A program made the translations under genes and the position numbers. From Girardinichthys multiradiatus (lineage: Eukaryota; Chordata; Actinopteri; Cyprinodontiformes; Goodeidae), in contig NC_061795.1 of the NCBI RefSeq assembly GCF_021462225.1, positions 2,929,001-2,993,000 of the forward strand: a stretch of 64,000 nt of DNA. Direction: 5' to 3'. This document shows positions 44,701 to 56,366 of the stretch, in pieces. The stretch's first letter is position 1. Each line of letters begins with the position of its first letter. Below the pieces are notes generated by a model. It had not been told where the DNA came from and did no database searches. It saw only the letters and a list, made by a program, of their open reading frames with translations.

Positions 44701-47700
44701 ACAGAAAGTGATGGATTTCTAATGAAACGAAGATTCTCTGATCACCGGATTTAAAAAAATGCTTCAGTTGCATGCATTTGATTGAAATATTGGATGATGC
44801 CAACCAGTGCAGCGCTAATCATTTATTTTTGTTAATGGGTGATCTTTTGAATATTTCCATCCAGAATTTGTGAACATAAAGGATGTCATCATAGGCTTGC
44901 TGACTCCTTTGCCCTGGGTTTAGCCAGTTTTCTGTGACCTGTGCTGTGTGTTAACGCTAACGCAGATGACATGAGAGCAAAGGACCAAGAGATAAATCTT
45001 GGCTCTGCTCTGGAATGTTTGCTTCCTGGAAGAACGGCAGACAAACAAACAAAATAAAAGAAAGCGTTCAAAGCACCAAAGCTTTCACTTTCTAAAATCC
45101 ATCTCTTGGAGCCAAATGCTCTGCAGCCTCAAACAGAATTTGTAAACTCTGCACAGTTTGGGCTTTTGGGCAAAACAAAACTCTGGTTCCTTTTTGTGTT
45201 TTTGTGGCGAGCCAACCTTTGAAGACATTTCAGAAGATTCAATTAGACCTAAGAGTGGATTTGGGCACAGTGATGTCATGTTTGAGCTGTCTCTCAGGCT
45301 GGGGTTTGGTTGTGCTGGACTATGTTCAGTCATATCAGAACTGACAGTGTTCAGTTCAGTCATTATTTGGAGCATGATGATGAGTGCTGCAGAACTCAGC
45401 AAGTGTTGTCGTTTTTATTTTTGCTTAAGTGCAGCTGGAGGACTTCTCAGGTGGCTCACAGAACATAAAGCACCTAAAGAATTAGTCAAACCTGTGATGC
45501 ACATGCCAACCACAGACTTCCTCACTATTATGGCTGGGTTCTTCAGACACAGGACTGAAGAACCCTGTGTCTGAACAAACTAATCACAATGAACTTTTCA
45601 CATTTTCTCCTTAGCATGGGTGAGTGTGCAGGTCACCTTAGAAGGCCAATATGACAGATCCCTCCTGCTACTTAAGAGCACCTCTATTTATTTTGAAATC
45701 TTCTGTGGCACCAAGCAGCCCCAGGTAACTGCCACTGACCCCACTGCGAACCAAAGCTGCTCCCGCTGTGCTTCGCAGGTGGTGAGGCTCAGGGTGGAGA
45801 CATGGAGCTGGGAGATAGACTTTGGGCAGCAGTAACACAACTCTTCTAATATGGAGAGAATTTAGATGGATTCTTTTTCAACAACTCCCTGCAGAACCCA
45901 GAGTGTCTGCTCCTGCAGGGTTCAGTGGAATCCAACTTTTCTGCAACAGTAAGGAGGATGTTTGCTCTTTAATTTATGGAACTGTTGAATTTCAGGTTTA
46001 ATCTGAATTTGATGCCATGTGCAGCACTTTGCTCTGAAAAGAAAGCTTTTCCACAGAGCAAATTTGGCAGTGTGCTTTTGTTTAATTGTTTTAGGCTTAT
46101 CACAATTCGCTCAGCCACTGCTTATTATCGTAGTCATTAAACTCAAAATGCAGGATTTATACATAAAGCCAAAAAAAAAAAAGTAATGGATAGACAGATA
46201 TATTCAAAATTAAAAAAGTAGCTATGTTGAAGTTGAATTAAATGCGGAAATTATAAGAACTTTTGCGTTCTTGTAAATTGCTCTTTATTGATAATCATTA
46301 TTATTGTAATTAATTAAAAGAAATACATTAAGTGGTTTGGATCTATCCTTTTCGATGTACACAATAAATTATATATTTAAAGCACACAGGACGATTTCTT
46401 TTTTTTTTTTATAAATAATTGTCATTTTTGTTTTAGTTGATTGGTATAAAATAGGTATTTTTCTATTAGCACTGAGGTCGGCCAACACGCGTTACAAAGT
46501 CATTAAAAGCAAGCAGGAAAAAACATAGTTTAATAAAATGAAAACAAACCTAATGTGGCTCAGGCTGAACTGCAACGGGCCGGAGCCCAGAAACGCAGTT
46601 TTCAGGCGGGATGTAATGCTGCTAATGCTTCAGTAAATACAAATAACATAAAGGTCGTTACATTAAATCCGACCTCATTTAAAGCGGTTTGATTATGTCG
46701 TGACACAAAAAAACTTTAAGGTTCAGGGCTAAAAACAAGTAAAAGAAGAGCGCGTTTTTATTCTTTATTTTATGTAATGATCAACAGTTCAAGCAAACAA
46801 CATGCACTGAAACAGTGGATTTATTCGACAGATGTTAATGTAAAATTACATTTTTTTTCAGGAGTTATTTTATCATTTGACACCCCCCTTTTAAAAAAAA
46901 AAAAGGCTTAATAAATCTCTCTGACAAGGATAAAACAGCCTCTACATGCAGGCTTATGTCCCACACATCTTCATATTAATCAGAACATTTTCCTGACGGC
47001 TAGACTTATTTGAGTTTCAATCCTCCGACGTGAAACGAATTAATAGCAGGGATCAGCGAGCTCCTGGGCGGCTGGGTCCAGACTGAGCCTCATTTTCTAG
47101 CGCAACTTGTAGCGTTGGATGAATTATTGTCCCATTCCGGTTGTCTAAACATGTTGTAAATTAAAGTCACTTTTGATTGCTTCCTCGGAGCGGGTCTGCA
47201 GTCACATCAAACTGCTGTTTGCTTTGGAGTCAGGCCGTAGGAGGAGCTGCCTGCTGTTTTCTACACTGCAAAAAGGAATTCTGGAGGGTGGTAAATTTTA
47301 GTCATTAGAATTTTAATCAAGCATAATTTGTAAATGTAATCTTCAATAATGTCTGAATTCTAAAACAACAGTTTGTGAGCTAGATATTTTAAATCAGCAC
47401 TTAACAGTAGATGTAGGTTTTTGTTATTCTGATTTGTCATTTTCGCTGTCCAGCAGAGAGCAGTAAGGTTGATATGTTTGTATGAGCTGAAATATGAACC
47501 ACTATATAAACTTAATTAAAAGTTAAGAACTGTCAGAAGTCTTGGGGTTGAGGTGTTTTCTATAGTAAAACAGGAATTTAAGCTTGGACCCATCTTCAGC
47601 TAGGTTAGCTACAGCGCTAATGCTAAATCAATCTCGATTGCAATATTTTTGTCACTGGAGGATAAACCAGTCAGCTCATATGTTTAGGTCTGTTGTATGA

Positions 47701-48139
47701 TGAGTGAATATATCAACTTAAAATCATAAGAACTGCCCTAGACTTGTGATTGAGAAAATGTCAGTGTTGGAACAAGTATTTAAAATTGGAATCCAGCCTT
47801 AATAGCACCAATGCTAAAGTCAAACTTGCCAACCACCTGAGCTTTTTAACAATGCAATCAGTTGTAGATATGGTTGTCAAGAAAAAAGTTTACAAGACAC
47901 CTTGTTAGAATATGTTTAAACAGTTTAACGCTATTTCTCTATTTTATGCCTTATTCAGAAACAGCTTCTATTGTTTAACATGGGAGAACCAACCAGATGA
48001 GCAAAATAATCTCAAAAATATGTTATAATTTAGCTAATTTGGTTGGCAATGTTTTTTAATTAACTGATTAAGTACTTTTTAGCTGATAAACTGTTATAAT
48101 TTCTGCTCAGAAATACTGATTAAACTCTATCCAAATGCA
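44701..48139. other. intergenic DNA upstream of alx1, possible regulatory region
   Basis: Free of recognised transposons from about 44700 to 48140, unlike most of the window. About 46980-47260 has higher GC and complexity (for example gcgagctcctgggcggctgg near 47056), as conserved non-coding elements often do. Opposed ORFs at 45085-45574 have no family match. Regulatory function is inference only. Confidence 0.35.
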
Positions 48140-48432
48140 TTGTTTGCAGATTGGTTGTTTGCAAATTGGTTGGCCAAATTTATTGGTGAAATTCTAACCG
48201 CTTGTTTTATCAGTGTATCCAGAAGGAGGAGGGCAGCTTCAGGATCTTTAAGGCTCCCATAGCTACTCTTTGGAGCAATAAGAGTTGGGACTTCACCTCA
48301 CAGCAAATTAAAACTCCATTGGCGCATTATTGCATTACAGGACATCTCTCCATTCCTCTGTTTGCGTTTTTTCTCCACATTTTATATTTATAGATGCTGA
48401 CATTTAATTAGAGGGAACACTTTATTGCAATC
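48140..48432 (+). promoter_or_regulatory. alx1: putative alx1 promoter and 5' UTR
   Basis: Three ATTGG motifs (inverted CCAAT boxes, the NF-Y site type) stand at 48150-48154, 48165-48169 and 48182-48186, spaced 15 and 17 bases, about 250-280 bp before the start codon. A TATA-like tatatttata lies near 48383, and a TAATTAG motif (homeodomain core) near 48406. The transcription start is not visible. Confidence 0.4.
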
Positions 48433-48622
48433 ATGATGGAGTACATAGAGGATAAGTTTGCCTTGAAAAGCCAGGCGATGAAAGCCAGCGAGTACTACAT
48501 GGACCAAGTTATGGAGAGCCTGGACAGCGCGCAGTACTTCAACAAGCCGTCCCCGAAGTGTGCGCAGGCCTTCGGACTGCAGGGCGGCGAGCACCGCTCC
48601 TCGCCCTGCGGAGATCAGAGCG
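48433..48622 (+). CDS. alx1: alx1 exon 1 (coding part)
   Basis: ATGATGGAGTAC start; encodes [20 protein letters not shown] and the Cys-containing linker to CGDQS. Donor AGAGCG|GTAAGT, phase 1. It is GC-rich relative to the surroundings, a CpG-island-like start. Confidence 0.95.
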
Positions 48623-51600
48623 GTAAGTCGCAACTTTTTTGCGCTCCTGTGAACGGCTTGGTCTGCATCTGTGCGCATGTTAGAGTGATATATTTCCCCT
48701 TTCAAAGATTCAATGTCCATATTTTTCTTGCTTTTATTTAATTATTGGATTCATCTAACATTTAAAAACTAAACATATAATATAATAGAATTTGAATTTG
48801 TCACCTATCAGCCAGTTACGGTGTTCCGAAAACGGACGAGGACTCTCTGCGCTCGGATCTCGCGAGGTCCATCGACAGCTGTTGCTCTCTGCGGGGGTCT
48901 CCGGTGCCGAGCGGCCCGGACAAGACCGAGCTGGACGACGTGGGGGACAAGTGCGACAGCAACGTGTCCAGCAGCAAGAAGAGGAGGCACCGGACTACCT
49001 TCACCAGCGCACAGCTGGAGGAGCTGGAGAAGGTGTTCCAGAAAACCCACTATCCAGATGTTTATGTGAGGGAGCAGCTGGCCATGAGGACGGAGCTAAC
49101 GGAGGCCAGGGTCCAGGTACGGTGCAACCTATCTTGCTTTCAGCTATTTTATAATGAGCAATATTTTTTTAATTATGATATGCTGCTAGGCGCGTAAAAA
49201 AATGGAAGTTATAGGTATAATTTCAACCACACATTTTTTTTAAACTGACTGTTTTGTTGTTTAATTTAATTTGCGTTATATTTGAACTATTTCGTTTCTT
49301 CCAACCAGGTGTGGTTCCAGAACAGACGGGCAAAGTGGAGGAAAAGAGAGCGCTATGGCCAGATCCAGCAGGCCAAAAGTCACTTCGCTGCCACCTACGA
49401 CTTATCAATGTTACCCCGGACCGACAGCTACACACAGGCGAGTTTTTTTTACTGCAGCTCGCTCATAATTCAGATGGGTTTTTTCTTAATGAATCTCCTC
49501 CATCAGACTGAAAATGAAAGAAATACTGTCAGCTGCTTTGATAAAACCAACTTCCAGAATTTATCCAATAAAACGGCAGTAGGAATTTGCAAACATTTTA
49601 TCTGGGTAGATTTTAATCTGACAATTTAACAGCTAAAATACATTTAATAAAGGATTTAAATTCCAACCAATTTGTAAATATATACAAAATTTGATGGATT
49701 TGAACTAAGTATTACTCTTACGCTTATTTGATTTGTCCACCCATGCTCAGAAAATAATAAAATGAGAAGTTGTTTGTGATTAAGAGCATAAAAGTAAATG
49801 CAGATAAAATTTTTAAATTTAACCCTAACAAGGTGGCATGTTAACCTAATCAGTTGCATCGGGGGTTTAAACTATGCTTAGTAGCAAGTTTAAATTAGCT
49901 AAAGCTGGGTATAAACCTAAACTCTTGCTCCAGCTCAGAAACGTTCTTTACCACAAGACTTATGACAGTTCTTAGCATTTTTACCTTGATATATTAATTC
50001 CTAATAGAACAATTCCAAATATTCTAACGTTTATGTTCTCTGCTGGACAGCGAGCAGGAATATGATGGTTGTCTGAGCCAACATTTTTCATTAAATCTAG
50101 ATATGTAGGCAAAAAGACACAATTCCAGTTTTTAGTGACCATTAAATATACAAACTAATATGCTTGATCAAAATAATAATAAAAAAAAAAACGTAATGGT
50201 TAAAACCTCCAAAACTCTTTTTTTCAGTGTACATACTGGACCTATTTTTGTATAACCCTCCAAGTTGGCCTGCAATCTTTCATTAGTCCTTTTTTTTTTT
50301 CTCAAATACTCACTTTTACAAAAAAACTTACATTAACAATCCGCTTGCCATGAATCATTTACAGTGAAAGCCATCTTCAGATAAGAACCTCGCTGATTAG
50401 AGCCACAGTGACGTGTCATGTAGGAATGAATGACCTTATATCAGATTTCATCTTGGCTGACCATTAATCTTGCAGTTTGAGCAAAGGTCAGGTACAAGAT
50501 GAGGTGAGAGGAGATGCGGGATGTCATTCTGTCCTTTTCTTAGGCGTTCCCCTCTCACAAACTGACACCAGGTCGCCAAATGTTGTGGAGCTTCTTTCCT
50601 TTTTTCTAAGAAAGAGATAAAAGCTCCATGCATGGATCAGTGTTGAGGTTTTTAAATGGAGGAGATGCTCTGAAATGAAAGAAAAAAAGAAGACAAGTCA
50701 GAGCTTTGCTATGTCCTGCTCAGAAATCTGCTCGAGCTGCCTTGCATTTTCTTTGTAAATGTTCCTGAAGGGCTCTTTTACATACCAGGCTTACCAGTTC
50801 ATACAGCTGAACCCAATTATGGATCTGCTTTTAAAGAACCGTGCCTGTTTCAACACACTGGACGAGGACCGGGTTCTTGTAGCCTCTAAACACTAGGTTG
50901 TCCTTCTGATGCTCGCTGTTGGGACTTTTTATGTACGATTTAAAGTTGTCAACATCTGTGACATGTTATAAACAGGGCACTTTAGAAGATGTCTGAGTTG
51001 CCTAGATTATTCTTCTGGTGCAAACACATATTCTTGCTGTAAAAAGAAGTTTGTTTCACTGTCAAAGTGGACTTTTGTTCTTTCTCAAACAATGGTTAGT
51101 TTGTGTTCTTTGCCTCTGTTTTCAGAGAGATTCTCTTTGGAAGAAGGAGCTAAACAGATAGTCTTCAGTTTCTACATACCGGCCTTCAGGCATTGTTTTT
51201 GTAGGGATTGCTTTTATTTAAGACTATTACTATTACAAGTTTTCATCTGCACTGTAAAAAAATATGATGCAAATTTAAAGGAACTTATTTTGACTGTATG
51301 TAAGTGGGGAGAAATGAATCTGCATGCTTGTTTCTCATTTTGACCTTGGCAGAACAGACCGAGTAAACTGTCCCAAAATGAGTAACGTCATATAATTATA
51401 TCCTAGCCATATCAGCAAAGTCAAAGATCTTGCCTTAAAGCTAAGCTAAGCTCTTTCCAAATGTCTTCTTTGTCCTCTCTGTTCTGGTAAAAGTAGAAAT
51501 GGCCAAATCAGGGAACATCTACCAGTTGTTTTTAATCACTGCTCCTATATCCTCAAATTCAGGTGAGTAGCTATTTCCTTACAGCCGTTTCCTGATTTAT

Positions 51601-52694
51601 GAAGATCAAAATTAATGTATTCATGTTCCTGTCTTTGGTGGCATGTTCTCCTATATTTCCCATTTTAAAGCGTGGCTAGTACTAACAGCCCTCAGTGTTA
51701 TATTTATACCTCAGGGGATGAGGTATCTTTATATTTATTTGCACATCTTTGACGGATGTGCAAATAAACAAATAAATCTGTTTTTACTGGTTTGAACTTT
51801 TCAGGTTTTGAGATCTCATCTTCTTAGAGTTCATCCTCCTTGTCCTTAACAGCTATATTTAAAAAACCTTTTTATTTACGTTTTTTCCCCCCTTAAACAG
51901 TATTGCTCTTGTTAATTCACACATTTATCGTGGAAAAAGTAAATAAACAAATATCATTCTTAAAATCTATTGATAATTTTCCTTTTTGTATTGAAAAAAT
52001 GTCGAATAAAATTGAAGAAAGTCAGCATATGTCTTAGATGAAACGACCAGATTTAGGCAGATTTTTCAAAATGCAGCCTTTCTACTTTAAGCCACTCTCA
52101 TAATGAATTCCTATTTTACAGTTTTTTACGGTGCATTTACAACAATAGACACACACTACATCATTTGACACTTTTCATTGCAGTATGGATTTTTTATTTA
52201 AAGACCACAAATTAAAAGAAACATTTTTCTTGTGTCTTTGAGATTTTAAGTGTTTGAAAAGCTATAAATTTCCCACATTAGGCTTGTAAGTTTTCCTTAG
52301 AAAAAGAGAAATGATTAGTCTGTTAAAATTCAAATTTAAATGTTCTCCTCAGATCCCCAACAACCTGTGGCCCAGCCCGGCTCCCGGCGGGTCTGTTATG
52401 TCCTCCTGCATGCTGCCCCGAGGCTCCCCTCCATGCGTTACCTCCTACTCACACTCCCCACGCGCAGCTGCCTCTGCAGCTGACCACGGCTATGTGGGCT
52501 TCCCTGGCCAGCAGAACCAGTTTGGCCACGTCTCCCTCAACAACTTCTTCAGTGCCGACTCCCTCCTCACACCAGCCGGCAACAGCCACCCGGCATTCGA
52601 GGCCAAGCCTGAGTTTGAGAGGCGCTCATCCAGCATCGCTGTGCTGCGCATGAAGGCCAAGGAGCACACGGCCAACATATCCTGGGCCATGTGA
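48433..52694 (+). CDS. alx1: ALX homeobox protein 1 (paired-type homeodomain factor)
   Basis: Exons 48433-48622, 48812-49116, 49309-49437, 52353-52694 join into 321 codons (320 from the second, adjacent ATG at 48436, which has the better Kozak G and fits the family start); human ALX1 is of similar length. N-terminus DKFALKS is ALX1-like. The homeodomain spans residues about 120-179 ([19 protein letters not shown] ... [14 protein letters not shown]) with Gln at position 50. The C-terminus carries the OAR motif ([18 protein letters not shown]). There is no paired domain, as expected. Known role: nuclear DNA-binding factor, binding palindromic TAAT sites as a dimer, in cranial neural crest and frontonasal skeleton. 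Intron 3 starts with GC. The gene follows lrriq1 in the same direction. Confidence 0.97.
48812..49116 (+). CDS. alx1: alx1 exon 2 (linker and first 46 homeodomain residues)
   Basis: Acceptor CCTATCAG|C, donor GTCCAG|GTACGG. It encodes [19 protein letters not shown], the [16 protein letters not shown] basic segment, and the homeodomain up to ARVQ. The intron position inside helix 3 is typical of paired-like homeobox genes. Confidence 0.97.
49309..49437 (+). CDS. alx1: alx1 exon 3 (recognition helix and tail)
   Basis: Acceptor CCAACCAG|G. It encodes [20 protein letters not shown] to DSYTQ, 43 codons in phase 0. The following bases are GCGAGT rather than GT, and only this cut keeps the frame with exon 4 (I-P-N-N-L-W). 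Confidence 0.95.
49438..52352 (+). other. alx1: alx1 intron 3 (2.9 kb, GC-AG type)
   Basis: Begins GCGAGT after exonic CAG and ends TCTCCTCAG. The interior shows no clear transposon or further exon. ORFs read only as AT-rich noise. Confidence 0.8.
52353..52694 (+). CDS. alx1: alx1 exon 4 (transactivation region and OAR motif)
   Basis: Encodes [20 protein letters not shown], a Ser/Pro-rich middle, [13 protein letters not shown], and the terminal OAR block ending NISWAM before TGA. GC-rich with uninterrupted family similarity. Confidence 0.97.
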   Translation: MPNNLWPSPAPGGSVMSSCMLPRGSPPCVTSYSHSPRAAASAADHGYVGFPGQQNQFGHVSLNNFFSADSLLTPAGNSHPAFEAKPEFERRSSSIAVLRMKAKEHTANISWAM

Positions 52695-52919
52695 TCAGGG
52701 ATCCTGCGTCTGTACGTCTGGAGAGGCAGGATGCTAAATGTCTCTAGAGCTTCCAGTTTCCTGGAGAAGATGAGTATGTAAATGTGAAAAGTATGGCTTA
52801 ACTGATGGGTCCCTACATCTTCTGAAGAAAATTAAGCTCAAGCTTGGACAAAAGAAAATGGCTTCAACTTTGTGACAATCAGGAAGGTTGTTGGCAGAGG
52901 ACCGAAGAACAGTTCTGTC

Positions 52920-52925
52920 ATTAAA
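52920..52925 (+). terminator. alx1: possible alx1 poly(A) signal (variant)
   Basis: ATTAAA about 225 bases after the stop codon. A canonical AATAAA was not seen in the next 300 bases before repeat DNA begins (about 53010). Weak evidence. Confidence 0.25.
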
Positions 52926-53004
52926 AAGTGTCCTGCAACGTGCTCACAGGACAGCTTTGGACAGAGCCAAAGTCATCAAAACACAGCCTTGTAAATCTAA
53001 TCAC

Positions 53005-54600
53005 AGTTCCTGATCTTTTTCACATTTTGTGCCTTTGCAACCTCAAACTCCACTGTATTTTACTTGGATTCTGTATCATAATGCATCATTCTGTGGAGAG
53101 AAAAGGATACATGGTTTGTCAAAATATCATTTTCAAAATTTGGCAGGCATATGTATTCAGCAGGGATCTGGGTTCAGGAAAGCAGTGACAGAAGTGAAGT
53201 TGGGCCACTGAGTGTTTATATCTGCCATATATATATATATACATATATATATAATTTCGCCATAGCTATCAGCAAACAAAAACATTTACGTATCATTAAA
53301 CCACGTAAATCTGGGCTTTTTGTGAGGGATGCCATGATATATAAGAGCTTTTCTTACTTTAAAAATGAACTCCGTACTGTCAACACTATTCTGTCCTTGA
53401 ACTTTAAAAAACTTTAGCTGTCCGTCCTCTTTAGCAAACCTACTTTTTACCTGAACGTTTACATCACAAAGCAGGTCAGTGTGAAAAAGTTGCCTTTTTG
53501 CGTACATTTTATTGTACATCAACAGTTTGCTTGAGCTCAGATAAATCCATAGGATAACATGGCAGGCGAAGGCAGAGAGAACTGTGCCTACCTGGGCTCT
53601 GACGGTATGAAAACATTGGGCTGATATGTAGCTGACCAGAAGGGAACCATGCTGAGTTATGTCTATAAAGCTATACTGCCATAAACGATAAAATGTCTGA
53701 AATAATATTAGAAAACATTCTTTGTTGTTGAAAAGAACGTTTTGCAAATAATGCCTTAGTTGCAACTTTCAAGGATCACTGTTTTTTACGTTTTGCAAGT
53801 AGGCCAGAAAGGTCCGTTTTTGGTTTATTTTACCATAGCACCCTCCTTCACATATTACTGCATCCCCTACAAGGCTTGTGGCAAACTACAACCAGGTCTT
53901 GTTATAGCTTTCTTCTTGCCACTCTTCCATTAACGCCAGATTTATAGCATGAATAATTAATAGTTAGACCTATTCCTTTCACCTGAGCTGGGGATCTCTG
54001 CAGCTCCTCCAGGGTTACTAAGGCTCTCTTGGGTGCTTCTTTGATGAATGCTCTTTTTGCCCAGCCAGTTCATTTAGATAAACAGTGATGTTTTGGTAGG
54101 TTTCTACTTGTGCCATACACTTTCCATTTAAGATTATGGACTTAACCTAACTCTGCTTTAAATTTTTCTACTACCTTATCCCTGAACTGTCTGCTGTGTT
54201 GCTTGTTCTCCATGATGCTGTTTATTCCCCAATGTTCTCTAAACAAACCGCTGAGACCTTCATAGAACAGCTGGACTTATACTGAGTTCAGTATAAACAC
54301 AATTGGATGCCCCTTACTAATTAGATGCCTTCTGAATGCAGTTGGTTGCACTAGATTTTATTTAGGTGTATCGGATTAAAGGGGCAGAATTTTAATACAC
54401 AAACCCTTTTAGATGTTTATTTGTAAAACATTAGGAAACCCATGCGTCATTTTCTTTCCACTTCACAATAACGAACCACTTTGTGTTGGTCTAGCACATA
54501 AAATCCCAGTAAAAAACGTTGATATTTGTGGATGCATTGTGACAAAATGTGAAAGAGTTCAACAGGCATGAATATGTTTGCAAGGAACCATATATGTCAG
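53005..54600. repeat. long Tc1-type relic with AT microsatellite
   Basis: The left part (cttttgtgcctttgcaacct near 53030) and the right part (gacaaaatgtgaaagagttc near 54540, then gcatgaatatgtttgcaagg) are the two ends of the Tc1-type family found elsewhere in the window, as a mirrored pair. An AT-rich dinucleotide run lies at 53227-53251. The interior has no transposase frame. Confidence 0.5.
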
Positions 54601-55376
54601 CTAGATTTTCATATTAATGACATGTGCATGTTTGACTTGCCCATCCCTCTAGTCAGAACAAACATTTCTTGACCTTTTACTATCTGTGGAGGTGAGATCC
54701 GCAATGAAGTCTTCAGTCTTCTGTGGAGGTCAGGAAGTCACCACTTCCTGGTGACTGAGACGTAAAGAAGGACGACAGGAGGCAGTAAAAACCAAAGGCT
54801 CTTTTAAGAATTTGTGCACAGTGCGGCTGCTTTTGGATCCCAAAAGGAGGGGTCCTGGACTGAAAAACGTTCCAAGCTGTTCGTGTTTCACTCCAAGGTC
54901 TGGACTGAGAGTAAAACAAACTGACTTGACTTACTAACATGTCTGTGTGCTTTGTAGCAAAGCTCTGAATCTCTATTGTCTGCCTTCAAACTGCATCACA
55001 CAGTGCAGGCTGTGCAGGCAGGTTCTGGAAGTGTTTTTTTGTTTTAATAGGTTTGTGGAGGTGTAATAAACGAATGTCACTTCATTCTGGAATTGTTTAT
55101 TTATTTCAAGGAGAAAGATCAAGCTCCAGAAATTCTGTTTCATGAAACATCCACAACACAAAAAAGGCTAAATAAGCCCAACGTCTTTCTCTGTGCTAAA
55201 CAGCCAGAATGATTGGCTCACATTAAACGTTTTAAAACAGATGACATTAGACTTCCAGTGTTTGGAGTTTCTGTTCAAACTGAGGCATTCCAGCCACCTC
55301 AGTGAAGTTTACTGAAACCAAAATATGCCTGGTTTACTGTTAAAAATCAATTATTTCCAATATCTCATTGGCATCA
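54601..55376. other. unassigned intergenic DNA
   Basis: No recognised gene or repeat. Confidence 0.4.
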
Positions 55377-55378
55377 TA

Positions 55379-56366
55379 CAGGTACATCTCCAAAAATTTT
55401 AATATTGCGCGAAAGTGCAATATTTCTACCAGTCATTTCAGAAAGTGATAGTAATTTTAGATTCATTCATTCCACATAGAGCAAAATTTTTCAAGGTTTT
55501 ATTCCTTGTCATTTTGATGACTATGGCTTACAGGTAAAGAAAACCCAAAATTAAGTGTCTCAGAAAATTAGAATGTCACATTAGGCCAATCAAAAAAGTA
55601 TGTTTTAAGCACCAATGCCAGGCTTCTAAAAGGTATGCCCATTTCTATGCACTCAATACTTGGTTGCACCTCCTCTTGCATGAACTATCGCATCAATGCA
55701 GCGTAGCAAAGAGGCGATCAGCCTGTGAATCTGCACTGTAATGGAAGCCCAGGTGTCTTTAATAGCTGCCTTCAGGTCATCTGCCTTGTTGGGTCTGGGG
55801 TCTCTCATCCTTCTCTTGACAACAGCCCATACATTTTCTATGGAGTTCAGGTCAGACCCGTTTGCTGGCCAGTCAAGCACTGTAACACCATGGTCATTGA
55901 ACATTTCTTCCTTCCACTCAGTTTTCTGTTGATATACTTGGATACAAACCTCTGTGAAAGACCAGCTTCTTCAGCAATGACCTTATGTGGCTCACTCTCC
56001 TTGTGAAGGGTGGTGATGACTGTCTTCTGGACATCTGTCAAGTCGGCAGTCTTCCCCATGATTCTATAGCCTACGACTCAGAGTGAGAAACAGTTTAAAG
56101 GCTCAGGAAACCTTTGCAGGTGTTTTGAGTTAATTAGCTGATCAGGTTGTGATACTATGAGTTTCCAATAAAGAATTATTTCACAATATTAGAATTTCCC
56201 GAGACTTTACTTGTAAGCCATAATTATCAAAATTACAAGAAACAAAGGCTTGGAATCTATCATTCTATGTGTAATGATTCTATATGATAGATGGGTTTCA
56301 CTGTCTGAGATGACTGGCAAAAAATATTGCACTTTAACGCAATATTTACATTTTTTAAGATGTGCC
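55379..56366 (-). mobile_element. Tc1/mariner element with central deletion
   Basis: Left end CAGGTACATCTCC after TA (55377-55378); right end gatgtgcct next to TA (56367-56368). The minus-strand transposase keeps its N-terminus (56059: MGKTADLTDVQKTVITTL, GLSQRFVSKYIN) and C-terminus (55904-55653: VTVLDWPANGSDLNSIEN, with the Glu). The DNA between SGRKKC and MFNDHGV, which held the first two catalytic Asp residues, is gone. It is a deletion derivative that could move only with help. Confidence 0.85.

Noticed and set aside
45085..45574. Overlapping opposed ORFs of 105 and 138 codons as possible genes
   Set aside because: No recognisable domain, no convincing codon pattern, and no splice context. 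They are mirror shadows of each other.
48792..49154. Alternative-frame ORFs over alx1 exon 2 on both strands
   Set aside because: GC-rich shadows of the homeobox exon; only the ALX1 frame matches a known family.
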